A stretch of DNA of 64,000 nt from NCBI GenBank assembly GCA_003481745.1, contig QULP01000003.1, positions 248,001 to 312,000 of the forward strand, written 5' to 3'. Below the pieces are notes generated by a model that was given only the letters and a program-made list of their open reading frames with translations, had not been told where the DNA came from and did no database searches. Position 1 is the stretch's first letter; every line of letters starts with the position of its first letter. Shown here piece by piece: positions 43,388 through 52,255 of the stretch. The position numbers and the translations under genes were made by a program. This stretch comes from Firmicutes bacterium OM04-13BH. GTDB lineage: Bacteria > Bacillota > Clostridia > Lachnospirales > Lachnospiraceae.

Positions 43388-43918
43388 TTATTTTTCTATT
43401 TGGTTTTTCATAAATTCAAGCACTTCATCCACTAACTTGTCTCTGTTTTCTTCTGTAATAAAAAAGCATTTGCAGTTTGGATGATTTCGCACTTGATTTA
43501 AAAAAGGGATTTCTTTATCTTTTACTGCTGCAAGAATCGGAATGTCTCCGTCAAGTCGTTCTAAAACTGCATCACAAAATGCCTTTTCTTTTGACTCCAT
43601 GAATCCAATCTCATCAAAGCAAAGAATCGTTCCCTCGGGTACTGGCTGTAACAGCTTGTCTGCATAACGATTAAATGCATCGCTGATTCTTTGTGTTTTC
43701 TGGTTTTTGCAATATCCCAACAGATTTTCTTCGGAATAATGCCACGGTGCTCCTATCGTATGAATATAAATGGGAGAACCCAGCGTTTCATCCTCCATTT
43801 TTGATTCTTTTTTTGTCTCAAAACCTGCTACCGAATAATTCAAAGTTTCTATTACTTTACGGATTAACGTACTTTTTCCAACTCTGCGTGGTCCGACAAT
43901 TAACGCATGTTTTCTCAT
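43388..43918 (-). CDS. THEP1-like P-loop NTPase
   Basis: A 176-aa P-loop protein with Walker A GPRRVGKST (about 8-16) and Walker B-like ILCFDEIGFME. The layout fits the NTPase_1/THEP1 family of nucleoside triphosphatases. The start MRKHALIVG was chosen since the P-loop then lies at the usual place and AAGGAAG is upstream; an ATG eight codons earlier is possible. It follows the SLC13-like transporter gene by 33 bp. Biological role unknown. Confidence 0.78.
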   Translation of the reverse strand: MRKHALIVGPRRVGKSTLIRKVIETLNYSVAGFETKKESKMEDETLGSPIYIHTIGAPWHYSEENLLGYCKNQKTQRISDAFNRYADKLLQPVPEGTILCFDEIGFMESKEKAFCDAVLERLDGDIPILAAVKDKEIPFLNQVRNHPNCKCFFITEENRDKLVDEVLEFMKNQIEK

Positions 43919-43951
43919 AGCTTTTACACTTCCTTCTTCCATACAGATTTT

Positions 43952-45100
43952 CTACTGTACCCCTGTCATCTTCCATACTCCAAGAAGAATCAACAAGAAA
44001 ATAACATTTGAGATTGTAAAAATCAAAAAATACTTTCCTTTTCGTTCTGTTTCTTCCTGTGCAATCTGACGATAAGAAATCAAACTGGCCATTGATGCAA
44101 TTAATGTACCAAGGCCACCCAAATTCGTTCCGATAATCAGAAGGGAAATTTTATTGGTAAATCCGGATAATAAAAGTGCAGTCGGAACATTGCTAATAAT
44201 CTGACTTGCAAGCACTGCCACAATTACCTCCCGTCCTTCTATAATCTGATTTAGCCATAATGAAAAAGCAGAAATTCTTCCTGCATTTCCAATAAAGATA
44301 AAAAATGCAACAAACGTAAGTAATAACGAATAATCTACTCGTTTCAAACTTTTCCTGTCCCATAGAAAGATAAGAAGTAACACAATCAAAAAAGAAATTC
44401 GATAATCTATGATATGTAGGACTGCAAGCAGACAGATTCCAAATAATATCAGATAAACTCTTATTTTCTTCCAGTTACAAAATACTTGCTCTTCTGACTT
44501 CCACTCCATTTGAATTACTTTTTTCTTTTCTTTCACACAAAGCAAAAAACTCCAAATACAAAGAAGCGCCAGCGCAGTTAAGGTATAAGGCAGCATTAAT
44601 AGAAGAAACCTTCCAAATGACAACCCGCTTTTTCCATATAAGTAAAGATTCTGCGGGTTTCCAAGGGGAGTCAGCATACTTCCAAGATTTGCTGCGATCG
44701 TCTGAACACAGACTACCCATAAAACTTGTTTTTTTCGGTAGGATTCTCCCAGCAAATTAAACACCACAAAAGTAAATGGCACAAAGGTAATCAACGCCAC
44801 ATCATTTGTAATCAGCATGCTTCCAAAAAAAGTAAGAAGCACTAAAGTTAAAATGACCTGCCAAAGATATTTTGTTTTTTCCAGCATCTTACGCCCCACA
44901 AAATCAAAGGCTCCATGCAACTTTAATCCTGCCATAACACTCATAAGAGAAAACAAAATTGCTAAGGTCCGAAAATCAATATACTGTATATATTTCTTGT
45001 CCGGATGAATCAAAAAAGAAGAAATTACAGCCAGCACAAAAGCAACACAAAGCACTACTTCTTTTTTTAAGAATTTACAAATGCGAACTCTTAAATCCAA
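43952..45100 (-). CDS. SLC13/ArsB-superfamily ion transporter
   Basis: A 382-aa polytopic membrane protein with about 10-11 hydrophobic segments. The motif TNDVALITFVPF and the later QIISNVPTALLLSGF are the paired NDxA/NxPT-type signatures of the ion-transporter superfamily that includes ArsB, CitM and SLC13 carriers. A TTG start is used, with GGAGGGG seven bases before it, and the start overlaps the zinc-ribbon gene stop. Substrate unknown; arsenite, citrate or another anion is possible. Confidence 0.82.
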   Translation of the reverse strand: MDLRVRICKFLKKEVVLCVAFVLAVISSFLIHPDKKYIQYIDFRTLAILFSLMSVMAGLKLHGAFDFVGRKMLEKTKYLWQVILTLVLLTFFGSMLITNDVALITFVPFTFVVFNLLGESYRKKQVLWVVCVQTIAANLGSMLTPLGNPQNLYLYGKSGLSFGRFLLLMLPYTLTALALLCIWSFLLCVKEKKKVIQMEWKSEEQVFCNWKKIRVYLILFGICLLAVLHIIDYRISFLIVLLLIFLWDRKSLKRVDYSLLLTFVAFFIFIGNAGRISAFSLWLNQIIEGREVIVAVLASQIISNVPTALLLSGFTNKISLLIIGTNLGGLGTLIASMASLISYRQIAQEETERKGKYFLIFTISNVIFLLILLGVWKMTGVQ

Positions 45101-45360
45101 CTATCATCCCCTCCGGTAATTGCAAGACTTAAAAGTGCATCCATTTTTTCTACTTCTTCTGGTCCTTCAATTTTTTCCAGTAAGACGGCAGTGTCTAAAA
45201 CATCTTCCAAGCTTTCATCTGGTCCGATTTCATAGTCGATTTCTGCCTCACATTCCGGACACGGAATCTTTTCCATCGTTTGAAGAGAAAGAAAACGATT
45301 TCCACATTTTTTACATTCATAAAATCCACATTCTTTTGTTCCATCTGGCACATAATACAT
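45091..45360 (-). CDS. Small zinc-ribbon protein
   Basis: An 89-aa protein with CKKCGNRF and CPECEAE, a two-CxxC zinc ribbon at residues about 16-41, then an acidic helical tail. The last codons overlap the start of the transporter gene, implying coupling. It could be an adaptor or regulatory subunit; no enzyme motif is visible. It is between hutG and the transporter on the same strand. Confidence 0.7.
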   Translation of the reverse strand: MYYVPDGTKECGFYECKKCGNRFLSLQTMEKIPCPECEAEIDYEIGPDESLEDVLDTAVLLEKIEGPEEVEKMDALLSLAITGGDDSWI

Positions 45361-45395
45361 TGTCTTTTCCCTCTTGCTTTCTTAATAATTTTCCC

Positions 45396-46415
45396 TTATT
45401 CCAATACATCAATCGCCAGATTATTTAATTTACAAAGCGTATTTACCACCGCAAATATAATCACTGCACCAAGATTTGCAGTCGTATTATCCTGGTCAAA
45501 TCTCGGAGAGATTTCACAGATATCAAATCCTCTGACTCTGCGGGTTCTCAAAATATGTTTGATAATCGGAAGCACCACTTCAGGGTCCAATCCCAGTGAC
45601 TGTGTTGCACTGACTCCTGGTGCAAAAGCGGAAGAAAATACATCGGTACATACAGTAATATATGCTGAACTGCACTGATATAAAAAGGTATCCACTTTAT
45701 CTAATATCGTTGCATAATTGGAATTTTGGATTTCCTTTGCAAGAATATATTCTGTTCCGATTTCTTTTGCAAATTTAAATAAACTGACGGTATTACTATG
45801 TTCCTGTATCCCCAACGGAAGATAATGATACTGCACATTTTCCTTTTTGTAAATATCTGCAATCTGGCGGAACATCGAACCGGATGACGGACCATTTTCA
45901 TAAGGTCTTAAATCAAAATGCGCATCAAAATTAATGATTCCCATATCAAGAGGCGTTTCTTTCTTCTTCATATCTGCCAGATGCCCCTGAAAATGACCAA
46001 AAGTTGTTTCGTGACCGCCTCCAAGCACAATCGGAAACAGCTCTAAATCCAAAATTTTCTCCACTGCCATGCCAAGCAGTTTCTGTCCCTCTTCCATTGA
46101 GATCTCATCACATAAAATATTTCCGGCATCATATAATTTGACATCCTGTAAAAAAGTGCATGGAAGATTTGACATCTGTGCACGGATAAAATCCGGTGCA
46201 AGCGCAGTTCCGACACGACCTTTGTTACGCTTTACTCCCTGCTCACTGCAAAAACCGATAAAAGCAAAACCCAGTTCACACTCCGGCTTTTCCGCCTGTA
46301 CATTCAAATCCAACGGCTGTACCCACTGATGCCAGCGAAATGCATCATAATCTGTTGTACTGTCAATACGTCCCTTCCAGCAATCCATTGCACTTACATA
46401 GTTTGTTAATCCCAT
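45396..46415 (-). CDS. hutG: Arginase-family hydrolase, probable formimidoylglutamase
   Basis: A 339-aa ureohydrolase with the binuclear manganese ligands in GGGHETTFG, NFDAHFDLRP and CTDVFSSAFAPG. The last motif and the length favour HutG, which splits formimidoylglutamate to glutamate and formamide, over agmatinase. No other hut gene is adjacent, so histidine degradation cannot be confirmed. It heads the run hutG, zinc ribbon, transporter, NTPase. Confidence 0.85.
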   Translation of the reverse strand: MGLTNYVSAMDCWKGRIDSTTDYDAFRWHQWVQPLDLNVQAEKPECELGFAFIGFCSEQGVKRNKGRVGTALAPDFIRAQMSNLPCTFLQDVKLYDAGNILCDEISMEEGQKLLGMAVEKILDLELFPIVLGGGHETTFGHFQGHLADMKKKETPLDMGIINFDAHFDLRPYENGPSSGSMFRQIADIYKKENVQYHYLPLGIQEHSNTVSLFKFAKEIGTEYILAKEIQNSNYATILDKVDTFLYQCSSAYITVCTDVFSSAFAPGVSATQSLGLDPEVVLPIIKHILRTRRVRGFDICEISPRFDQDNTTANLGAVIIFAVVNTLCKLNNLAIDVLE

Positions 46416-46477
46416 TTCAATCGTACCTTCTTCCTACATCAATCCTTAGTTTAAGTAAATGTAAACTCAAACAACGC

Positions 46478-46520
46478 ACTACAGGCATATCATTCCCCAT
46501 GTCTGATATGCCTGTTTATT
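46478..46520 (+). terminator. Strong hairpin with plus-strand T run
   Basis: ACAGGCATATCA and TGATATGCCTGT form a perfect 12-bp stem followed by TTATTTTCTTTT on the plus strand, where no gene ends. It lies between two minus-strand genes. The rest of 46416-46695 is AT-rich with nothing recognised. Confidence 0.55.
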
Positions 46521-46695
46521 TTCTTTTACTTGTTCTATTTTACGATGCAAGAGTCAAAATTTCATCGAATTTTCTGATAAATTTCTCTCTTCAAAAATTT
46601 TTCCTAACGATAGCAATTCTCACAGACACTATATCCACTTGCTTCAGCCTCTGATTTTGTTATTTTTTTTGCTTATTTTTCTTACTTATCTCTAT

Positions 46696-47643
46696 TTACG
46701 CTCTCGAATATTCCTCAATCGCTTTATCTAATATCTGCATTTCTTCTGCACTTAATTCCCAATCGAATACTTTACAGTTTGCCTCTATCTTATCACGACT
46801 CTGTGAACCTGTGATGCAGGAAGAAATAAATTCTTTTTTCAAGGTCCAATTTAATGCAATCTGTGCAAGCGGTACATTTCTCTCTTTACTGATTTTATCC
46901 ATGACAGATAATAGTTTCATTGCTTTTGAGAATAATGGTTCTCTAAAATATGGATAGAATCTATTTCTGTTATCGTTTGCTTCATACGTTTTTAACTTAC
47001 GATATTTTCCGGTTAAAATTCCACCACCTAATGTCCCATAAGTCATAACTCCCATATCCTGTGCGTGCGCCCAGCGGATTAATTCTTCATTCTCCCGGTC
47101 TACCATGGAAAATTGTGGCTGATAGGCTTCAATTTCACAATATTTGTTTGCTTCTTCCATCTGTTCCTTTGTAAAATTAGAAACTCCGGCATGTAAAATT
47201 TTTCCCTGCTTTTTTAACTGATTTAATGCGTCCATCGTCTCTTCCATCGCAACATTTGGGTCTGGCCAGTGTACCAGATAAACATCAATATAATCTGTTT
47301 TTAAATTTTGTAAAGACTCATCACATTCTCTTAAGATTTTATCAGCTGAACCACAACGGACATATTTCCCATCAATAAATTCATTTCCACATTTCGTAGA
47401 AATCACAACTTCTTTTCTTGCACCCAATTTATGCAGGGTTTCTCCTACATACTGTTCTGCTTTTCCTGCGTTGTAGGCTGGTGCTGTGTCGATAAAATTA
47501 ATACCACAGTCTAAAGCTGCTTTAATTGCATCCATACGGCTCTCATCTGAATAGTTGTCCCATCCGGCACCACCAATGCCCCATGTGCCAAGACACATCT
47601 TAGAAACTTCAATTCCTGTTTTACCAAATTTCGTATACTTCAT
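46696..47643 (-). CDS. Aldo/keto reductase
   Basis: A 315-aa TIM-barrel NADPH oxidoreductase. The start motif YTKFGKTGIEVSKMCLGTWG, the catalytic Asp and Tyr in FIDTAPAYNAG, the Lys in VISTKCG and the His in YLVHWPDP are present. The start is the ATG of MKYTKFG; AGGGGGG is too near the first ATG. Physiological substrate is unknown. It is apparently monocistronic. Confidence 0.9.
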   Translation of the reverse strand: MKYTKFGKTGIEVSKMCLGTWGIGGAGWDNYSDESRMDAIKAALDCGINFIDTAPAYNAGKAEQYVGETLHKLGARKEVVISTKCGNEFIDGKYVRCGSADKILRECDESLQNLKTDYIDVYLVHWPDPNVAMEETMDALNQLKKQGKILHAGVSNFTKEQMEEANKYCEIEAYQPQFSMVDRENEELIRWAHAQDMGVMTYGTLGGGILTGKYRKLKTYEANDNRNRFYPYFREPLFSKAMKLLSVMDKISKERNVPLAQIALNWTLKKEFISSCITGSQSRDKIEANCKVFDWELSAEEMQILDKAIEEYSRA

Positions 47644-47698
47644 TGGACTCATCCCCCCTGTTTTTTACTTTTCTTTGTAAAATTACTTTACTCTTAAT

Positions 47699-47743
47699 CC
47701 GGCGGATATTCGCAATCCGCTCCGCTACTTGCCCATAACCGAA
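47699..47743 (-). repeat. Tail remnant of dispersed element family B
   Basis: GGCGGATATTCGCAATCCGC is the P5 hairpin, followed by the CTACTTGCCCATAACC linker and half of P1. It abuts the stop codon of the C-GCAxxG-C-C gene, like the copies at 8821 and 59232. The remaining helices are missing. Confidence 0.75.
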
Positions 47744-48142
47744 TTACTCTGCTTCTTTTGTTAACTCGTCAATCAGCTCAATTGCTTCAAAAATCATATT
47801 ATCACAATGCGGTTTCTTTGCTCCGCCTTTCTGTGCATTGGCTTTTAAAAGTTCTGCACAGTCTGTCATTCCATCATGCTTCTCAGCAATTCGTCTGCGA
47901 AATTCATTTACCGCAAATGGAGCTTCTATTCCCTTTGCACCAAGTATCATAAGTCCTGCTGTGATTGCCCCACAGGTGCTTCCGCATTTCATTCCGCCAC
48001 CAAAATTGCCGGCAATTCCTGCTGCAAGATTTTCATCCAAACCAAGCTCCTCAGCATAAACCCGAAGGATGGTCTGAGAACAATTGTTGACCATTGGAGT
48101 TGCATTTCTAAGCTGTATTGCTTTTTCTATGTGTTTGTTCAT
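47744..48142 (-). CDS. C-GCAxxG-C-C family protein
   Basis: A 132-aa member of the C_GCAxxG_C_C family, small Cys-rich proteins of unproven, possibly redox, role. Conserved cysteines are in NNCSQTIL, MKCGSTCGAITAGLMILG and further on in DCAELL and PHCDNM. Length is standard. It starts after AAGAGG. Confidence 0.85.
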   Translation of the reverse strand: MNKHIEKAIQLRNATPMVNNCSQTILRVYAEELGLDENLAAGIAGNFGGGMKCGSTCGAITAGLMILGAKGIEAPFAVNEFRRRIAEKHDGMTDCAELLKANAQKGGAKKPHCDNMIFEAIELIDELTKEAE

Positions 48143-48158
48143 TGTAAAGCCTCTTTTC

Positions 48159-48428
48159 TTAAGTGTTTTGTATTCTTACTTCTTTTATTTTACTCAAAAA
48201 TTCATTGGAGGGAATATATAAATTTTCTAATATTGGATTTAAATCAATATATTCCTCTTCGTATTCATTATTATGACTATATTTTGCCATCACAACAAGG
48301 TATCCATTATCCCATTCTTTAACAGAAATATAATGTTCTAAGGAATACGGTGCTTTAAATCTTATTCTATAATTTTCAAATTCAAAAACCGTATAACCCT
48401 CTTCATTACTTAATGTGGCATAATCCAT
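48159..48428 (-). CDS. Small unrecognised protein downstream of iscB
   Basis: An 89-aa acidic protein of mixed beta pattern (FEFENYRIRFKAPYSLEHYI) with no motif I recognise. AAAGGA precedes the ATG. It lies 74 bp downstream of iscB, outside the likely element. Whether it is linked to iscB or to the target locus cannot be told. Confidence 0.55.
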   Translation of the reverse strand: MDYATLSNEEGYTVFEFENYRIRFKAPYSLEHYISVKEWDNGYLVVMAKYSHNNEYEEEYIDLNPILENLYIPSNEFLSKIKEVRIQNT

Positions 48429-48502
48429 AATGAATTTCCTTTCTTTTATCCTTTTCTATTTAGAATTTCATACTCCATAACGATGATAAAATAAATCTTG
48501 AA

Positions 48503-49774
48503 TCACACGGCATTTTTTGTAATATACTGCCAATTATTATTGTGGCAGATAAACTTCAAACTTGCAATATTTACCCGCTTATAAGATTTATTCGGTAAAA
48601 CAATATATTCACCATCTACGCCCTTGACATAAGCTCCACTATTGGTAAATCCAGTAATATATCCGCTCTTTCCAAATACACTCACCTTATCATTCAGATA
48701 GAATCCACGATAATATGGAGTATTTTTGCTATTACGCTTTTGTATACGATTCGGTTCTTTTCTTCCCTTACGAGGCACTCCTTCGTGTAGTGAACGTTTT
48801 TTCTTACGAAATTGCCTAATAAGAAGCCATTCATGTAAATTCTCAGAAATAGTAGAAACTCCACTAATAACAATTGCATCATTATAATGCGTTTTTTCTA
48901 AACCAATATTTTTACGTTTAATAGTAGTTTCAAAACCATATGTAATAAGAGCCTGTGGATATTGATTAAGAATTTGTTGTCTAAGTACATTCATAAATGG
49001 TGGTTCTTTATACTGCTTAACTTTCTTGTGTTCCTTCTGCCATTTATAAAAAATCCCTCCATTCTTATGATTCGTACTATTATGACAATTTTTACAAACT
49101 GTGATTTGATTATCGACACGATTCGTGCCACCATTTGATACATAAATAATATGATGTGTTTGTAATGGCTTATTCCTTTCTCCACATACCTGACATGTAT
49201 AGTTATCTCTTGCAAAAATAAAATATCGTTCTCCTTGATATCCATAAGTTTGACCTTGCGAATAATCAACACTATGAACCTCTGAATTAATCATCTTAGC
49301 AATATCAAATTTGCCAACTTCAATATGAAGAATTGATTCTGGTATAAAAGAACATAGTTTATCAATCCATTTAAATGTATGATTAATACGATTTTGTAAA
49401 CTAGGCGGAAGCCATTTGCCAAACCGTTTACGATTCAAAAATCTACATCTACGATATCGAGTCTTACGATTTCGCCTACTTCTGCGATAGATTCGTTTTG
49501 TATCAATTTTTGATTTTACATCCTGACGAAGCTCTACTTCGCCCTTAAATAAAACCTTATTTTCAGAGGTCACAGCAAGACCAATATACTTAGAACCAGT
49601 GTCAATTCCAACATGACATTCCTGCTTGTTCTCACCAGTTACATACTTTAATTGAATAGTAAATGGATTATACTTATAAATTTTAGCTTTGCCTGTTTTT
49701 AATAAAAGGCGGGCTTTTCTTTGCGTACACGGCATTAAAGGTTCGCCTCGCATATTAAATACAAATACTCGCAT
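48503..49774 (-). CDS. iscB: IscB RNA-guided nuclease
   Basis: A 423-aa IscB, the Cas9-related omega-RNA-guided DNA nuclease. In order: the N-terminal PLMP domain (RGEPLMPC, 9-16), RuvC-I GIDTGSKYIGLAV (about 57-69), an Arg-rich bridge helix, RuvC-II ILHIEVGKFD, the HNH domain (YTCQVCG, THHIIYVSNGG, CKNCHNS), RuvC-III HYNDAIVISG and a beta-rich C-terminal target-recognition part. All catalytic residues appear intact. No tnpA is adjacent. The gene directly follows its omega-RNA. Confidence 0.95.
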   Translation of the reverse strand: MRVFVFNMRGEPLMPCTQRKARLLLKTGKAKIYKYNPFTIQLKYVTGENKQECHVGIDTGSKYIGLAVTSENKVLFKGEVELRQDVKSKIDTKRIYRRSRRNRKTRYRRCRFLNRKRFGKWLPPSLQNRINHTFKWIDKLCSFIPESILHIEVGKFDIAKMINSEVHSVDYSQGQTYGYQGERYFIFARDNYTCQVCGERNKPLQTHHIIYVSNGGTNRVDNQITVCKNCHNSTNHKNGGIFYKWQKEHKKVKQYKEPPFMNVLRQQILNQYPQALITYGFETTIKRKNIGLEKTHYNDAIVISGVSTISENLHEWLLIRQFRKKKRSLHEGVPRKGRKEPNRIQKRNSKNTPYYRGFYLNDKVSVFGKSGYITGFTNSGAYVKGVDGEYIVLPNKSYKRVNIASLKFICHNNNWQYITKNAV

Positions 49775-50080
49775 AATATGTACCTTTTGCAGCTACCCTC
49801 AGGTCCTGCACCTTTCTATTTAAGAAAGTTTGTTACCCTTCGCCAATGTTAGAACTGCTTCCCGTAATCGGAGACTTCAGGTTGACTACTCCTACCTCAC
49901 AGAGTTGTTTACAGAGCCTGCACAGAGCTGCAAACTAGGGTATCATTTGCAGGTGTGATAACAGAAATAACGTAGTGTTCAAGACACTTAGGCTAGTCAA
50001 CTTGAACTTTTACAAGTTCTAACCTCTTTAAAACATTAATTCTAGGTCAGAGGCAGCTGACTACATCTCATGTTGCTACT
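49775..50080 (-). ncRNA. IscB-associated omega-RNA (HEARO-like)
   Basis: The GC-richer leader upstream of iscB folds strongly: hairpins at 50046-50061, 50004-50019, 49974-49988, 49928-49952 and 49812-49828, with long-range pairs 49994-50001/49881-49888 and 50016-50023/49848-49855. Position and shape fit a HEARO/omega-RNA. The guide should be at the 5' (high-coordinate) end, but the element border and guide start are uncertain. The AT-rich stretch 50081-50203 contains nothing recognised. Confidence 0.85.
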
Positions 50081-50203
50081 ATTTATTTTAAATTATTTTT
50101 TTTAATTTTACCACTCTTTTAAATAGTTTATCTTTCCTCTGTAAAAAAACTTTATCCCTTCTTATAGTCTTTACTTTTTTAATCTCGTTTCCATTCTTAA
50201 AAT

Positions 50204-50563
50204 TTACTCATATTCCCGAAACTGTACGAATGAAAAACTAGAAGTTTTCTCTACATTATCTCCTACCTTTCACTCCACAGATTTTCTCTCACTACAAGCT
50301 GCAACTACCTTTACTCCAAACTTTTTCAGTGCTGAAATTACTCCATAAGCGACACAAAACTCACCCTGACATAACACACAAGACGGATTTAAATTCATAA
50401 TCTTTGCCACATACTCTTCACAAATTTTATAAATTTCTTCCTTATTTGAATACGGATTAACTGCTGGAAATGGAATATCTATCACCTCACCATATTCCAT
50501 TGCTGCATTTAACTGTGCTTTTTCCCATGCCTCACTTGGATGATTTGAAAAATTAATAAACAT
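50204..50563 (-). pseudogene. Small conserved-looking gene with in-frame TGA
   Basis: AAGGAG and ATG open a frame beginning MFINFSNHPSEAWEKAQL and running 97 codons to TGA at 50270-50272. The same frame then continues for 21 sense codons ending SFSFVQFREYE and TAA. The sensible downstream sequence suggests a complete product of about 119 aa now cut by a nonsense codon. The N-terminal FSNHPS motif and VLCQGEF recall a small uncharacterised gut-anaerobe family that I cannot name. Read-through or a functional short form are alternatives. Confidence 0.6.
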
Positions 50564-50705
50564 ACTTTGTTTCTCCTTATTTAATACAGTAAATCTTCCT
50601 ACTGCATTCTATAAACACCTAGATTATTTATATATCTCTATTATGCCACTTTTATCTTTCAAATACGAGGATTCCTTTACTTTTTTAGTTCTCCTTATAA
50701 AATAA

Positions 50706-50742
50706 AAAAAGCCTTGGAACTATCTTTTCATTCCAAAGCTTT
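50706..50742 (-). terminator. Terminator after the hybrid kinase
   Basis: AAAGCTTTGGAA and TTCCAAGGCTTT arms are followed by TTTTATTTT on the minus strand. Confidence 0.75.
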
Positions 50743-50765
50743 CTTTCTCTTTCATTATTCTTTTA

Positions 50766-52088
50766 TTATTTCAGTACTTTCTTCACAACCTCCAACAGCC
50801 TTTCCAAATCAATCGGTTTTGATACATGTTCATTCATTCCTGCCTCCAGTGCTTTTTGTCTATCCTCTTCAAATGCATTTGCTGTTATTGCCACAATTGG
50901 AATATTAGCTGTTTCTGGATTTTCTAGCTTTCGGATTTGGCGGGTTGCTTCGTATCCATCCATAATCGGCATCTGAATATCCATCAAAATCAAATCATAC
51001 TGACCTGGTTTTGCAGTTCTCATTTTTTCTACCGCTATTGTTCCATCTTCTGCTGTATCTAAAATAAAACCAGCTTCTTTTAACAGTTCTACCGCAATTT
51101 CCCGATTTAATTCATTATCTTCTACCAAGAGAATCTTCTTGTTTTTAAATGGATTTTCTAAACTTTCTTCTTTCAAATTTTCTTGTTTTGCCTTTTCCTT
51201 TTCTGAAAATGTTTCCATCTGTTCTGGTCTTGAAAGTGCCCGCATTTCATTTGCTACAGGTTGACTGCTGACTTTAAATTTCAAGATAACTATAACTTCT
51301 GTCCCTTTCTCCTGTCTGCTTTTTACCGCAATAGTACCACCCATTCTGTCTACAATCTTTTTTACAATCGCCATTCCAAGTCCTATTCCTTCAATCCCGC
51401 TGACTGTAGAGGTCTGTTCTCTGGTAAACGGTTCAAATATATGTGCTATAAATTCTTCACTCATACCGATTCCGGTATCTTTTACACGAAATTCATATTT
51501 TGCAAATCCCGGCTCTTGTTCTTCTAATTCTCGAATTTGAAAATAAATTTTTCCTCCAGGTCTTGTATACTTTACTGCATTTTCCAAGATATTTAATAAT
51601 ACCTGATTTAATCTAAGTTTATCCGTAATAACATTTTTATGCACCATATTTTTGGTATCTGCACAAAATTTCAGCTGTTTCGCAGAACTATCTGTCTTAA
51701 TAATTGCTTTTAAATTTTCCAGCACATCCGGTAAATACACTGGTGCGTGTTCAAGCTTTAGTGTTCCGCTTTCAATATGACTCATATCCAGAACATCATT
51801 TATTAATAACAATAAATGGTTGCTTGCTGTCTCTATTTTCGATAGATATTTTTTTACCTCCTGCGCTTCATTAACATGGGCAGATGCAAGCGCCGTATAT
51901 CCGATAATCACATTTAATGGTGTTCTTATATCATGTGAAATACTGTTTAAAAAAATAGTTTCTGCACAATTGAACTGATTTTCTTTTGTTTCTTTTTCGA
52001 CTTTGTTTTCTAATTGATTTTGAGTTTTCTTTTCTGAAGGATTCTGTTTCCAAGACTTCATTCTTTTCTTCTTTCCACTCACTTTCAA
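50766..52088 (-). CDS. Cytosolic hybrid histidine kinase/response regulator
   Basis: A 440-aa protein with HisKA (SHDIRTPLNVIIGYT, His about 54), HATPase (NILENAVKYT, DTGIGM, GLGMAIV) and a C-terminal receiver domain (VEDNELNRE, LILMDIQMP with the phospho-Asp). There is no sensory or membrane domain, only a Lys/Glu-rich leader of about 40 residues. No DNA-binding output domain is present. The start is uncertain: a TTG at 52088 or ATG at 52061, neither with a good site. An N-terminal truncation is possible. Confidence 0.85.
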   Translation of the reverse strand: MKVSGKKKRMKSWKQNPSEKKTQNQLENKVEKETKENQFNCAETIFLNSISHDIRTPLNVIIGYTALASAHVNEAQEVKKYLSKIETASNHLLLLINDVLDMSHIESGTLKLEHAPVYLPDVLENLKAIIKTDSSAKQLKFCADTKNMVHKNVITDKLRLNQVLLNILENAVKYTRPGGKIYFQIRELEEQEPGFAKYEFRVKDTGIGMSEEFIAHIFEPFTREQTSTVSGIEGIGLGMAIVKKIVDRMGGTIAVKSRQEKGTEVIVILKFKVSSQPVANEMRALSRPEQMETFSEKEKAKQENLKEESLENPFKNKKILLVEDNELNREIAVELLKEAGFILDTAEDGTIAVEKMRTAKPGQYDLILMDIQMPIMDGYEATRQIRKLENPETANIPIVAITANAFEEDRQKALEAGMNEHVSKPIDLERLLEVVKKVLK

Positions 52089-52153
52089 TTATTCTTTTTT
52101 CTATCTTATTTTTTCCTACAATCATACCATATCGAACTGTCTTTTCTTGTAAA

Positions 52154-52198
52154 AAAAGGACTCTAACCGAAAAATTTTTTCAGCTAAAGTCCTTTTTA
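52154..52198 (-). terminator. Terminator after the MmcQ-MGMT gene
   Basis: AAAGGACTTTAGC and GGTTAGAGTCCTTT arms followed by TTTTTTAC on the minus strand. A T run on the plus side as well makes it potentially bidirectional. Confidence 0.75.
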
Positions 52199-52255
52199 TT
52201 TTTACCCTATTTTCTATAAATATATCTCAGACGACATCTGCCACCATTTCTTAAA

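Noticed and set aside
48503..49774. Annotation as TnpB or a generic HNH endonuclease
   Set aside because: The PLMP N-terminus, HNH inserted in a split RuvC and upstream omega-RNA identify IscB.
36532..52088. Prophage or integrative element
   Set aside because: No integrase, portal, capsid, relaxase or attachment-site pattern was found; only scattered accessory genes and IS debris.
51931..52125. 64-codon ORF overlapping the start of the hybrid kinase
   Set aside because: Low-complexity Lys/Glu frame without ribosome-binding site; treated as a shadow of the kinase leader.
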